Below are positions 6,995 through 14,348 of a stretch of 24,246 nucleotides of DNA, piece by piece (positions within the stretch are counted from its first letter, which is position 1; each line of letters starts with the position of its first letter). A program made the position numbers and the translations under genes. The DNA lies in assembly GCA_003140115.1 (NCBI GenBank), contig PLIQ01000323.1, positions 1 to 24,246 on the forward strand. The letters run 5' to 3'. The notes under the pieces were generated by a model that saw only the letters and a list, made by a program, of their open reading frames with translations, did not search any database and was not told the origin of the DNA. The stretch comes from Actinomycetota bacterium. GTDB lineage: Bacteria; Actinomycetota; Actinomycetes; Streptosporangiales; Streptosporangiaceae.

Positions 6995-7268
6995 CGGCTC
7001 CTCCCGGACGATCCTGACGCAAACGATTGTGTCGCGTACGTACCACCGTTACGCATCTGAGCTTCGGTCATCGTACCTGTTCAGAGGCATAATCCGTATA
7101 TCTGGAACCCGCTGGGTGACATGACAATTTCGTCATCCGCGACGCTAGGTGTTGCCCTGGGCCGGCGGCCGATCCGATGATCGACCCCAACAGGTACCGG
7201 TCTGCGCAGCGTTGTTCGCTGCACGGCGGGACGTGGCCGTGCGTGCTGAGAAGCGAGGTGGTGATCCT
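6995..7268. other. Divergent intergenic region before the oxidase operon
   Basis: This 274-base, comparatively AT-rich region separates the divergent unknown gene from the oxidase operon and must hold promoters for both. I see no textbook -35/-10 pair. Features present are CATAAT at 7088-7093, an inverted repeat ATGAC (7121-7125) / GTCAT (7132-7136) around AATTTC, and the 10-mer CAAACGATTG at 7020-7029, which also occurs at 6292-6301. Any of these could be regulator sites. Confidence 0.4.
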
Positions 7269-7994
7269 GTGTCCGTGATGGCCCGGGCGGCAGCTTTGAC
7301 CGCGGCCTTCCTTGTCGTGGTGGGCCTGGGGGTATTTACCGCCCTCTACTACATAGGTGCGGCATCCACCCAGCTCACGACCGTTCATTACGCCGCCTCC
7401 AACGGCCAGGTCAACGTGGTCCTTCAGGAGGACCCGCAGAACGACAGCGCCACCAAGCCGGACTGGGTGAGCTACTACACCCAGGATCCGGCGAGCAAGC
7501 AGTGGGTGCACACCACGTTGTTCTCGATCCCGGCCGGCGTCAAGGTCAACATCACCATCTACGGCTTCGACGGCTGCACACCGCTGCGGAACAACTACTT
7601 CAGCCAGGTGCAGGGCACGATGGGCGGCACGGTGACCGTCTCCCAGTTCGACCAGAATGGCAAGGAGTACGTGACCGACGACACGACGTCGGTCATCAAC
7701 GCCTGGTCGGACTGCAACGTCGGGCACACGTTCGCCATCCCGGCCATGGGCATCTACGTGCCCGTGGCCTCGCCGAACGCCAAGCTCTCGGCGAACAACC
7801 TGTGCAGTTCCTCGCCGTGCACCACGAGCGGCAACCCGTACGCCCAGGAGACGTTCAGCTTCATGTCCCCCAGCCAAGGCGGGGTGTTCCGCTGGCAGTG
7901 CCTGGTCCCCTGCGGCGGCGGCTACCTCGACGGCAACGGCGGCCCCATGCAGACTCTCGGCTGGATGATGGGCGAAATGGACGTGGTGTCCTGA
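7269..7994 (+). CDS. Membrane-anchored cupredoxin-like protein resembling oxidase subunit II with an incomplete CuA site
   Basis: The 241-residue product has one N-terminal helix (about 8-30) and an exported beta-rich domain. Two segments resemble the CuA domain of subunit II. NVGHTFAIPAMGIYVPV (150-166) lines up with DVIHSFWAYQLGVKADA of the next gene, keeping the copper-ligand histidine as H153. FRWQCLVPCGGG (207-218) lines up with the C-x3-C motif as C211 and C215. However, the second histidine is replaced by Y219 and the methionine is not at its usual spacing. Further cysteines are C103, C149, C179 and C184. It may be a copper-binding electron donor, a copper chaperone or a structural subunit. 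The start is the GTG with GAGGTG at 7255-7260, eight bases upstream; the frame stays open to 7149. Its stop overlaps the next start by one base. Confidence 0.7.
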   Translation: MSVMARAAALTAAFLVVVGLGVFTALYYIGAASTQLTTVHYAASNGQVNVVLQEDPQNDSATKPDWVSYYTQDPASKQWVHTTLFSIPAGVKVNITIYGFDGCTPLRNNYFSQVQGTMGGTVTVSQFDQNGKEYVTDDTTSVINAWSDCNVGHTFAIPAMGIYVPVASPNAKLSANNLCSSSPCTTSGNPYAQETFSFMSPSQGGVFRWQCLVPCGGGYLDGNGGPMQTLGWMMGEMDVVS

Positions 7995-8974
7995 TGGCGA
8001 CGACCGAAACCCCAGCGGCCCCCGGCGCCCGGTCCGACGCGCGGCACGCCTGGCGCTTGCTCGCGATCTGGTTCGTCCTGGCCCTGGCCGCGGACCTGGT
8101 CATCTGGTTCGTCTGGAAGCCGCACCTGCCGCCGGGTGACATGTCCAGCTCGGCCCGGCACCAGCAGTTCGACATCGGGGTGCTGGCCGTGACCGGGGCG
8201 CCGGTGTTCATCGGCGTGATCCTCTACTTCATCTATGCGATCGTGGTCTTCCGGGCCAAGCCGGGCGACGACAGCGACGGCGAGCCGATCTACGGCAACA
8301 TCAAGGTCCAGGCCACCTGGATCATCGGCACCTCGGCGATCGTGCTCTTCCTGGCCGTGTTCGGCACGATCGAGCTGGTCGGCCCGGCCGGGGCGGGCGC
8401 GGGGGAGGGCCCGTCGCCCATCTGGACGCTGGCCGGCAAGCAGACGACCAGCTGGTCGCCGGGGACCAACGACGTGCTCGACGTCCAGGTGATCGGCCAG
8501 CAGTGGGTCTGGACGTACCGCTATCCGCAGTTCGGCGGGATGGAGAGCTCCGAGCTCTACCTGCCGGTGAACACCCCGGTGGCCTTCCACGTGACCTCGC
8601 TGGACGTGATCCACAGCTTCTGGGCCTACCAGCTCGGGGTCAAGGCGGACGCCAACCCGGGCGTGGACAACGTGGCCTACACGACGGCGAAGGCGCTCGG
8701 CGGCTTCACCGTCCGCTGCAGCGAGCTGTGCGGCATCTGGCACGGCGCCATGTACAACTACGGCCAGGTCGTCTCCCCGACGGCGTTCCAGTCCTGGGCG
8801 AGCGGCGTGCAGGCCAAGGAACAGTCGGACGGAGTGCTCGCCGCCCTGCCCGCGTACGCGCTGACCTACGACCCCACCGTGATTCCCCAGCTCGGCAAGA
8901 ACATCGTCACGATCGACGGCATCACCGGTGCCGCGGGCTCCTACTACGGCCCTGGCAACCCGGTGACGCCGTGA
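7994..8974 (+). CDS. ctaC: Cytochrome c oxidase subunit II
   Basis: The 326-residue protein has an N-terminal hydrophobic stretch (about 23-41), two further membrane helices (about 60-86 and 106-128), and a C-terminal cupredoxin domain. The complete dinuclear CuA site is visible: H207 in DVIHSFW, then C242, E244, C246, H250 and M253 in CSELCGIWHGAM. QQWVWTYRYP (169-178) holds the tryptophan that takes electrons from the donor. There is no fused cytochrome c domain, so an external donor is needed. The ATG overlaps the stop of the cupredoxin-like gene (TGATG), which argues for coupled translation. There is no lipobox. It passes electrons from the donor to haem a of subunit I. Confidence 0.95.
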   Translation: MATTETPAAPGARSDARHAWRLLAIWFVLALAADLVIWFVWKPHLPPGDMSSSARHQQFDIGVLAVTGAPVFIGVILYFIYAIVVFRAKPGDDSDGEPIYGNIKVQATWIIGTSAIVLFLAVFGTIELVGPAGAGAGEGPSPIWTLAGKQTTSWSPGTNDVLDVQVIGQQWVWTYRYPQFGGMESSELYLPVNTPVAFHVTSLDVIHSFWAYQLGVKADANPGVDNVAYTTAKALGGFTVRCSELCGIWHGAMYNYGQVVSPTAFQSWASGVQAKEQSDGVLAALPAYALTYDPTVIPQLGKNIVTIDGITGAAGSYYGPGNPVTP

Positions 8975-9016
8975 CGCACGTCAACTCCGCCACGACATCG
9001 GTAAAGAGGTGACGGG

Positions 9017-11002
9017 ATGGCCATCGAGACCCAGCCGGAGCGAGCCGACCCCACGGGCCGCGGTCCCGAGCCCGCGGGAGCGGCCGTGCGGCCCTGGTGG
9101 CTGCGCCCGGGCATCCCGGCCGGCCTGATCGGGGCCGTGATCGGCTACTTCCTCGGTCACTGGCTCGGCAACTTCCTGGGCGGGGACTACGCTCGCAGTT
9201 CGCTGGCCGACGCCAACGACGTGGCCATCGTGCTCGGCTACGCCTTCGCCGTGCTCGGCTGGCTGGCCGGCCTGGGGGTGTTCAACGACCTGTTCGGGCT
9301 CATGCTCGGCCGGCCGCTGCCCGAGGAGCGCAGGCTGGTCGGCAAGGAGGATCCCGGCCTGGGCAAGTACTTCCGGTACACGCTGGACCACAAGGTCGTG
9401 GGCATCCAGTACCTGTACGGCATGATCGCCTACTTCCTGACCGGCGGCCTGTTCGCCATGGCCATCCGGAGCGAGCTGCTCTCGCCGTCGTACCACCTCA
9501 TCGGCCCCGAGCAGTACCTTGAGGTGGTCGGCGAGCACGGCACGATGATGATGATGATGATGTCCTCGGTCATCCTCGGGCCGTTCGGCCAGTACTTCGG
9601 CCCGCTGCTGATCGGGTCCAAGCGGGTCGCGTTCCCCCGGCTCGAGGCGCTCGGCTTCTGGCTGACCCCGGCCTCCTACGTCATCCTGCTGTCCGCCATC
9701 TTGTTCGGCGGGTTCCCCACCGGCTGGACCGGGTACGAGCCGCTGGCCACCCAGGCCACCTCGGGCATGGACGCCTACTACTTCGCGTTCGGCCTGATGG
9801 GCATCTCGATGATCCTGGCCGGCTTCAACATGATCGTCACGATCATCAACTACCGGGCCCCCGGGATGCGCTGGAGCAGGCTCCCGATGTTCGTCTGGTC
9901 CATGTTCACCGTGGCGTTCCTGCAGGTGCTGGCGGTCCCGGTGCTGGTCGGGGCGTGCTATATGGGCCTGAGCGACCGGACCTTCCAGACCGCGTTCTTC
10001 ACCAACCAGCTCGGCGGCAGCAGCTACCTGTACGAGAACCTGTTCTGGTTCTTCGGCCATCCGGAGGTATACATCCTGGCCCTGCCGGGGTTCGGCGTCA
10101 TCTCCGAGGTGGTCTCGGTGTTCTGCCGAAAACCGCTGTTCGGCTACAAGATCGCGGCGGCCGGCATGCTCGGCGTCGGCATCTTGTCCTTCTTCGTCTG
10201 GCAGCACCACCTGTTCGACAGCGGGATCAACCCGGACATGCGGCCGCTGTTCATGCTCACCACCGAGCTGATCTCGATCCCGACCGGGTTCATCTACCTG
10301 GTCGGCATGGGCACCTTCTGGAAAGCCAGGATCCGGTTCTCCATCCCGATGCTGTTCGCCCTGGCCTTCTATTTTAACTTCCTGATCGGCGGCATCAGCG
10401 GCGTGTTCCTGTCAGACGTGCCCGCCGACACAACCGAGCACGGCTCGTTCTTCGTCATGGCCCACTTCCACTACACGATCATGGGCGGGCTGATCTTCGC
10501 GTTCTTCTCCGGCATCTACTACTGGCTGCCGAAGATGACCGGGATCAAGCTGAACGAGACGCTGGGCAAGATCCACTTCTGGACCATGTTCATCTTCTTC
10601 AACAGCACCTTCCTGCCCCTGTTCGCGCTCGGCGTGATGGGCATGCCGCGCCGGGTGTTCGAGTACGCCCGCAACCTGGAGACGCTCAACGACTGGGTCT
10701 CGATCTCCTCGTTCTTGCTGGGTGTTTCGATCCTGATCTTCCTGTTCAACTTCGTCATGTCCATGCTGTTCTGGCGGACACCCGAGGTCGGAAACCCGTG
10801 GCGGTCGCGCAGCCTGGAGTGGCAGCTGTCGACTCCGCCGCCGCCGGAGAACTTCAAGCGGGTGCCGGTGATCCTGTCCAGTCCCTATGACTACGGGGTC
10901 AAGGACGCGCTGCCGGTGGCCGACCTGAACCCGCCGCCCGGCGTGATCGGCTCCGCCTACGCGCCGGCCGGCGCAGTGCCAGCCAGTACAGGGGAGGCAT
11001 AA
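9017..11002 (+). CDS. ctaD: Cytochrome c oxidase subunit I, divergent
   Basis: This 661-residue haem-copper oxidase subunit I starts 42 bases after ctaC with AGAGG seven bases upstream. All redox ligands are present: haem a H174 and H485, haem a3 H483, and CuB H348, H397 and H398. The cross-link tyrosine Y352 and the helix VI glutamate E350 are in GHPEVY. By-eye alignment shows D-channel entrance positions changed (usual N, D, N become Q192, R203, E210) and the K-channel lysine replaced by I426 in IPTGFI. An N-terminal extension of about 118 residues with two extra hydrophobic stretches precedes the usual LDHKVVGIQYL start. Six consecutive methionines follow the haem a ligand (177-182). The tail PWRSRSLEWQLSTPPPPENF is typical. 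The role, O2 reduction, is well supported; proton pumping is open. Confidence 0.95.
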   Translation: MAIETQPERADPTGRGPEPAGAAVRPWWLRPGIPAGLIGAVIGYFLGHWLGNFLGGDYARSSLADANDVAIVLGYAFAVLGWLAGLGVFNDLFGLMLGRPLPEERRLVGKEDPGLGKYFRYTLDHKVVGIQYLYGMIAYFLTGGLFAMAIRSELLSPSYHLIGPEQYLEVVGEHGTMMMMMMSSVILGPFGQYFGPLLIGSKRVAFPRLEALGFWLTPASYVILLSAILFGGFPTGWTGYEPLATQATSGMDAYYFAFGLMGISMILAGFNMIVTIINYRAPGMRWSRLPMFVWSMFTVAFLQVLAVPVLVGACYMGLSDRTFQTAFFTNQLGGSSYLYENLFWFFGHPEVYILALPGFGVISEVVSVFCRKPLFGYKIAAAGMLGVGILSFFVWQHHLFDSGINPDMRPLFMLTTELISIPTGFIYLVGMGTFWKARIRFSIPMLFALAFYFNFLIGGISGVFLSDVPADTTEHGSFFVMAHFHYTIMGGLIFAFFSGIYYWLPKMTGIKLNETLGKIHFWTMFIFFNSTFLPLFALGVMGMPRRVFEYARNLETLNDWVSISSFLLGVSILIFLFNFVMSMLFWRTPEVGNPWRSRSLEWQLSTPPPPENFKRVPVILSSPYDYGVKDALPVADLNPPPGVIGSAYAPAGAVPASTGEA

Positions 11003-11004
11003 CG

Positions 11005-11667
11005 ATGACGGACCTGACCTCCACACCCTCCGAAGCCGCGGCCGCGGCAGAGGACGAGGGCTTCTACCACGAGTCCGCGCTGAACGCGACCTGGACCGGC
11101 TCGCGGCTGGCCATCGGCGGGCTGACGTTCCTGTTCGGCGCGTTCCTGTTCGCCTACTTCTACCTGCGGTCCCTGAACTCCTCGGGCCTGTGGCAGGGGC
11201 CCGGCTTCGTCCGCCCGTCGCTGTGGATCGGCACCACGATCATGCTCCTGGCCGAGGTGTCGGCTGGCGTGCACTACTTCGGCCTGCAGCGGATCAAGGC
11301 CGGGGGCAAGAGTACCTGGCAGATCACCGGGCTGCTGGCCCTGGGCCTGGGGCTGGCGGCCGTGGCGTTCCAGATTTACCAGCTCGTAGACCTGCCCTTC
11401 GCACCGGGCAGCTCGGGCTACGCCAGCGTCTTCACCGGCTTCTACCCGGTCTTCCTCGTGATCCAGCTGGCCGTGCTGCTCTGGCTGGAGATCCTGCTGG
11501 CCAGGTCACGGTTCATCCCGGCCCTGTCGTTCGTGGAACAGCCCCCCACATACACTGAGACCCACGCCGTGCAGCGGTTCCAGGCCTCGCTCAGCGCCTT
11601 TTCCACCACCTGGAACTACATGGCCCTGATGGCCCTGCTGTTCTGGTTCCTGTTCTACGCTCTGTAG
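11005..11667 (+). CDS. ctaE: Cytochrome c oxidase subunit III
   Basis: The 220-residue protein begins two bases after ctaD, with GGGGAGG at 10991-10997. After a polar N-terminus it has five hydrophobic helices (about 36-54, 72-90, 104-122, 144-165, 197-219), the five-helix form of subunit III usual in actinobacteria. Recognisable pieces are FLFGAFLFAYFYLRSL in the first helix and TWNYMALMALLFWFLFY at the end. Subunit III stabilises subunit I and supports sustained turnover. Its place in the order II-I-III is the standard one. Confidence 0.93.
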   Translation: MTDLTSTPSEAAAAAEDEGFYHESALNATWTGSRLAIGGLTFLFGAFLFAYFYLRSLNSSGLWQGPGFVRPSLWIGTTIMLLAEVSAGVHYFGLQRIKAGGKSTWQITGLLALGLGLAAVAFQIYQLVDLPFAPGSSGYASVFTGFYPVFLVIQLAVLLWLEILLARSRFIPALSFVEQPPTYTETHAVQRFQASLSAFSTTWNYMALMALLFWFLFYAL

Positions 11668-11702
11668 TAACGTCCCGAAGCGAAGAGGGAGAGGGACCTG
11701 GA

Positions 11703-12122
11703 GTGGATTCCAACGTCAGCGCGTGGACCTTCGGCGGATCGATACTGACCTTCGCCTTCCCGATGATCCTGTTCATCGTGGTCGCGGGCGCGCTGTACGT
11801 CCTGTACACCAAGCCGGAGTCCGTTCCCGGGCATAGTGCCCCGTGGCTGCAGCGGTCGGTGTCCTACACGGCGGTGCCCGGGAAGGCAGCGGTCGCTCAC
11901 GACGCCCGGGCCCAGGCCGCCCTCGAGGCGGCGCAGGTCAGGCCCGCCGCGGCCGGAACGGCCGGGATCGTCACGGGCGCAACGGCCGAGCCGGACCCCG
12001 CTGCTGAGACCCCAGCGGCCGAGACCCCAGCGCCTGAGACACCGGCCGCCGAGACCCGCGTTGCCGAGACACCGGCCGCCGAGACTCCAGGCCCGGCGAC
12101 CGAGACCGAGGACGCGGAGTGA
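11703..12122 (+). CDS. Small one-helix protein with A-E-T-P repeat tail in the oxidase operon
   Basis: The 139-residue product starts at a GTG with GAGGG at 11691-11695. One membrane helix (about 11-35) is followed by a region that includes [17 protein letters not shown] and an Ala-rich helix. The tail (about 98-138) is acidic and low in complexity, built from imperfect repeats of A-A-E-T-P. I know no family for it. Its position between subunit III and the haem o synthase, with 4-bp overlap to the latter (GTGA), suggests a small oxidase subunit or assembly factor, comparable in position to small subunit IV proteins. The tail is probably disordered, and its length may vary between strains because the coding repeat (about 11998-12115) is prone to slippage. 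Confidence 0.75.
   Translation: MDSNVSAWTFGGSILTFAFPMILFIVVAGALYVLYTKPESVPGHSAPWLQRSVSYTAVPGKAAVAHDARAQAALEAAQVRPAAAGTAGIVTGATAEPDPAAETPAAETPAPETPAAETRVAETPAAETPGPATETEDAE
11998..12115 (+). repeat. Coding repeat encoding A-E-T-P units
   Basis: Imperfect repeats of about 12-15 bases, with core GCCGAGACNCC, encode the low-complexity acidic tail of the small oxidase-operon protein. Copies differ mainly at third positions, so the repeat is under amino-acid-level rather than purely sequence-level conservation. Confidence 0.55.
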
Positions 12123-13114
12123 CCTCTGCTGCCGCACTTCCCCAGCTCGACCAGCGCGGGACCCCGCCTCGTGGCCGCCGTACCGCGGGTACGGTGGCGC
12201 GCGCGCTGGTCGCGCTGACCAAGCCGCGGATCATCGAACTGCTCCTGGTCACCACGGTCCCGGCCATGCTGCTGGCCCAGCGCGGGCTGCCCTCGCTCAA
12301 GCTCGTCCTGGTCACGCTGATCGGCGGCACTCTCGCCGCGGGCAGTGCGAACACGATCAACTGCTACATCGACCGGGACATCGACGCGCTGATGAAGCGC
12401 ACCTCGCGCCGCCCCCTGGTCGTGAACGGCAAGGGCACCATCAAGCCCTGGGAGGCCCTGGCCTGGGGCATCCTCCTGGGGGCGGGCGCCACCCTCCTGC
12501 TCGGCCTGATGGCCAACTGGCTGGCGGCCTCGCTGGCCGACACGGCCATCTTGTTCTACATCTTCGTGTACACGCTGCTGCTCAAGCGGCGCAGCCCGGC
12601 CAACATCGTGATCGGCGGCGCCGCGGGCTGCTTCCCGGTGCTGGTCGGCTGGGCCGCGGTCACCGGTACGGTCAGCCCGGCCGCGGTGGTGCTGTTCGCC
12701 GTCATCTTCTTGTGGACCCCGCCGCACTTCTGGGCGCTGGCCATGAAGTTCCGCAAGGACTACGCGGCCGCGAACGTGCCGATGCTGCCCGTGGTGGCGT
12801 CGCCCGCCGCGGTCGCCCGCAAGATCTTGTGGTACTCCTACGCCATGGTCGCGGCCACCTTGGCCCTGGTCCCGTTCGCCGGCTGGATCTACGGCGCCGC
12901 GGCCGCCGCGCTGGGAGCCTGGTTCCTGGTCGAGGCGCACGGGCTGGACACCCGCATCCGGGCCGTTCAGGCCGCGGAAAGCGCAACCCCAAGCGGCGCC
13001 GAAGCCCCCGCCTCGCCGGCCCCGATGCGGCTGTTCCACCTGTCCATCGCGTACCTGACCCTGCTGTTCGCCGCGGTCGCGGCCACCGCCCTGCTCCCGT
13101 GGGGCCACTGGTAG
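12119..13114 (+). CDS. ctaB: Protohaem IX farnesyltransferase (haem o synthase)
   Basis: This 331-residue UbiA-family membrane prenyltransferase attaches a farnesyl group to haem b to make haem o, the precursor of haem a for the oxidase encoded upstream. The first aspartate motif is N81-x3-D85-x3-D89 in NCYIDRDID, followed by RRPLV. The second conserved region is [17 protein letters not shown] with [11 protein letters not shown], typical of CtaB rather than other UbiA enzymes. About nine hydrophobic segments are visible. The GTG start overlaps the previous stop (GTGA) with GAGGAC five bases upstream. A linker of about 25 Ala/Pro/Ser residues before the last helix ([19 protein letters not shown]) is longer than usual. 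No haem a synthase (ctaA) lies in the window. Confidence 0.95.
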   Translation: MTSAAALPQLDQRGTPPRGRRTAGTVARALVALTKPRIIELLLVTTVPAMLLAQRGLPSLKLVLVTLIGGTLAAGSANTINCYIDRDIDALMKRTSRRPLVVNGKGTIKPWEALAWGILLGAGATLLLGLMANWLAASLADTAILFYIFVYTLLLKRRSPANIVIGGAAGCFPVLVGWAAVTGTVSPAAVVLFAVIFLWTPPHFWALAMKFRKDYAAANVPMLPVVASPAAVARKILWYSYAMVAATLALVPFAGWIYGAAAAALGAWFLVEAHGLDTRIRAVQAAESATPSGAEAPASPAPMRLFHLSIAYLTLLFAAVAATALLPWGHW

Positions 13115-13190
13115 GGCCCCGGTCTGATCCAGGAGTAATGGGTCTCACCTACGTCGTTGCCGACGGCATGGTAGAGCGGAAGATGCGCGC

Positions 13191-13196
13191 TACGCT
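13191..13196 (+). promoter_or_regulatory. Possible -10 element for the LolA-like gene
   Basis: TACGCT fits TAnnnT and lies 15 bases before the ATG at 13212. Transcription would begin near 13202, giving a very short leader that holds only GGTGAGG. No convincing -35 is seen. If real, the LolA-like/ABC genes form a unit separate from the oxidase operon. Confidence 0.35.
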
Positions 13197-13211
13197 AGCG
13201 GGTGAGGTGTT

Positions 13212-14348
13212 ATGGCTAGAGTTCCGAAGCTGTCCCGGCGGATCAGGTGGGCGATCCCGGTCGGCGCGCTCGTCGTCACCAGCGCGGTGATGGCCGGGTC
13301 GCTGATCTCCGTCGCCCAGGCCTCGCCCGGGCTGCCGTCCAGGACCCCGGCCCAGCTGCTGGCCCAGGTCGCGGACTCGGTCACCCCGCCGCTGACCGGG
13401 ACCGTGGTGGAGACCACCTCGCTCGGCCTGCCGAGCCTGCCCGGCACGGCGAACCCGACCTCGATCGCCTCGCTGCTCACCGGGTCGCACACGGTCCGGG
13501 TCTGGTACTCCGGCCCGCGGCACTTCCGGCTGGCCGTGCCCGAGCCGCTGAGCGAGACCGACGTGATCGCGGACGGCAACACGGCCTGGCAGTGGGAGAG
13601 CACGGCGAACGCGGTCACCGAGTACTCGCTGCCCGCTGAGGCCAAGGCCCCGCAGGCCGCGCCCACCACCGCCCCGCTCACCCCGCAGCAGGCGGCCCAG
13701 CAGGTGCTGGCCGCGGTGGGCCCGACCACCACGGTGAGCGTGGACAGCAACGTCACGGTGGCCGGCCAGCCCGCCTACGAGCTGGTCCTGGCACCCAAGG
13801 ACTCCCGGTCGCTGGTCGGGCAGGTCCAGATCGCCATCGACGGCAAGAACGGCGTGCCGCTGCGCCTGCAGGTCTACACCCGCGGCGCGAGCAGCCCCGC
13901 GTTCGGTGTGGGCTACACCTCCATCCAGTTCGTCACCCCGGCACCCGCCGACCTGACCTTCACCCCGCCGCCCGGGGCCACGGTCACCCGCGTGAACCTG
14001 AGCGCGCCGTCCGGCTCGGACCGGATGCAGGGCGACGTCAGCACCATCGGATCGGGCTGGCTGACCGTGCTCGACCTGCCCTCGGCCGGGCTGACCGCCC
14101 CGAGCGGCAGCGGGCCGGCCCCGGGCAGCGGCGGCTCCAGTGACAGCGCAGCGGTGCTGAACGCTCTGCTGCTCTCGGCCACGCCGGTCAGCGGCGCCTG
14201 GGGCAGCGGTCGGCTGCTGCGGACCAGCCTGGTCTCGGTGCTGATCACCGCCGGCGGCCGCACGTTCGTCGGAGCGGTGCAGCCCAGCGTGCTGTACGCC
14301 GCGGCCGGCCAGGCCCCGGCCGGCTCCTCGTCGACGCAGGCACCTTGA
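13212..14348 (+). CDS. Exported LolA/RseB-like lipoprotein-carrier-fold protein
   Basis: The 378-residue protein has a twin-basic-flanked signal or anchor helix (RRIRWAIPVGALVVTSAVMAG, about 10-30) and a possible cleavage site after A37 (AQA-S). The exported domain alternates beta strands such as VRVWYSGPRHFRLAVP, DVIADGNTAWQWES, YELVLAP and VQIAIDGKNGVPLRLQVY. This is the pattern of the half-barrel shared by LolA, LppX and RseB, annotated in actinobacteria as LolA-like or DUF2092. No lipobox cysteine is seen. Such proteins carry or sense lipids outside the membrane. The stop overlaps the TTG start of the ABC ATPase by four bases, so the three genes are probably one functional unit. GAGG precedes the ATG. 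Confidence 0.8.
   Translation: MARVPKLSRRIRWAIPVGALVVTSAVMAGSLISVAQASPGLPSRTPAQLLAQVADSVTPPLTGTVVETTSLGLPSLPGTANPTSIASLLTGSHTVRVWYSGPRHFRLAVPEPLSETDVIADGNTAWQWESTANAVTEYSLPAEAKAPQAAPTTAPLTPQQAAQQVLAAVGPTTTVSVDSNVTVAGQPAYELVLAPKDSRSLVGQVQIAIDGKNGVPLRLQVYTRGASSPAFGVGYTSIQFVTPAPADLTFTPPPGATVTRVNLSAPSGSDRMQGDVSTIGSGWLTVLDLPSAGLTAPSGSGPAPGSGGSSDSAAVLNALLLSATPVSGAWGSGRLLRTSLVSVLITAGGRTFVGAVQPSVLYAAAGQAPAGSSSTQAP

Noticed and set aside
7016..7136. ECF-sigma type promoter (GGAAC ... CGTC) before the oxidase operon
   Set aside because: GGAAC at 7104-7108 and CGTC near 7131 are 22 bases apart, too far for the usual ECF spacing.
7149..7268. Longer N-terminus for the cupredoxin-like protein
   Set aside because: The upstream in-frame part is Arg/Asp-rich and lacks a ribosome site, whereas the GTG at 7269 has GAGGTG at good spacing directly before the signal helix.
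13138..13290. A 50-codon frame preceded by AGGAG between ctaB and the LolA-like gene
   Set aside because: Its opening (MGLTYVVADG) faintly recalls ferredoxin starts, but no cysteine cluster follows. It uses codons such as TTA, CTA and GTA that are rare here, covers the likely -10 element, and runs out of frame into the next gene.
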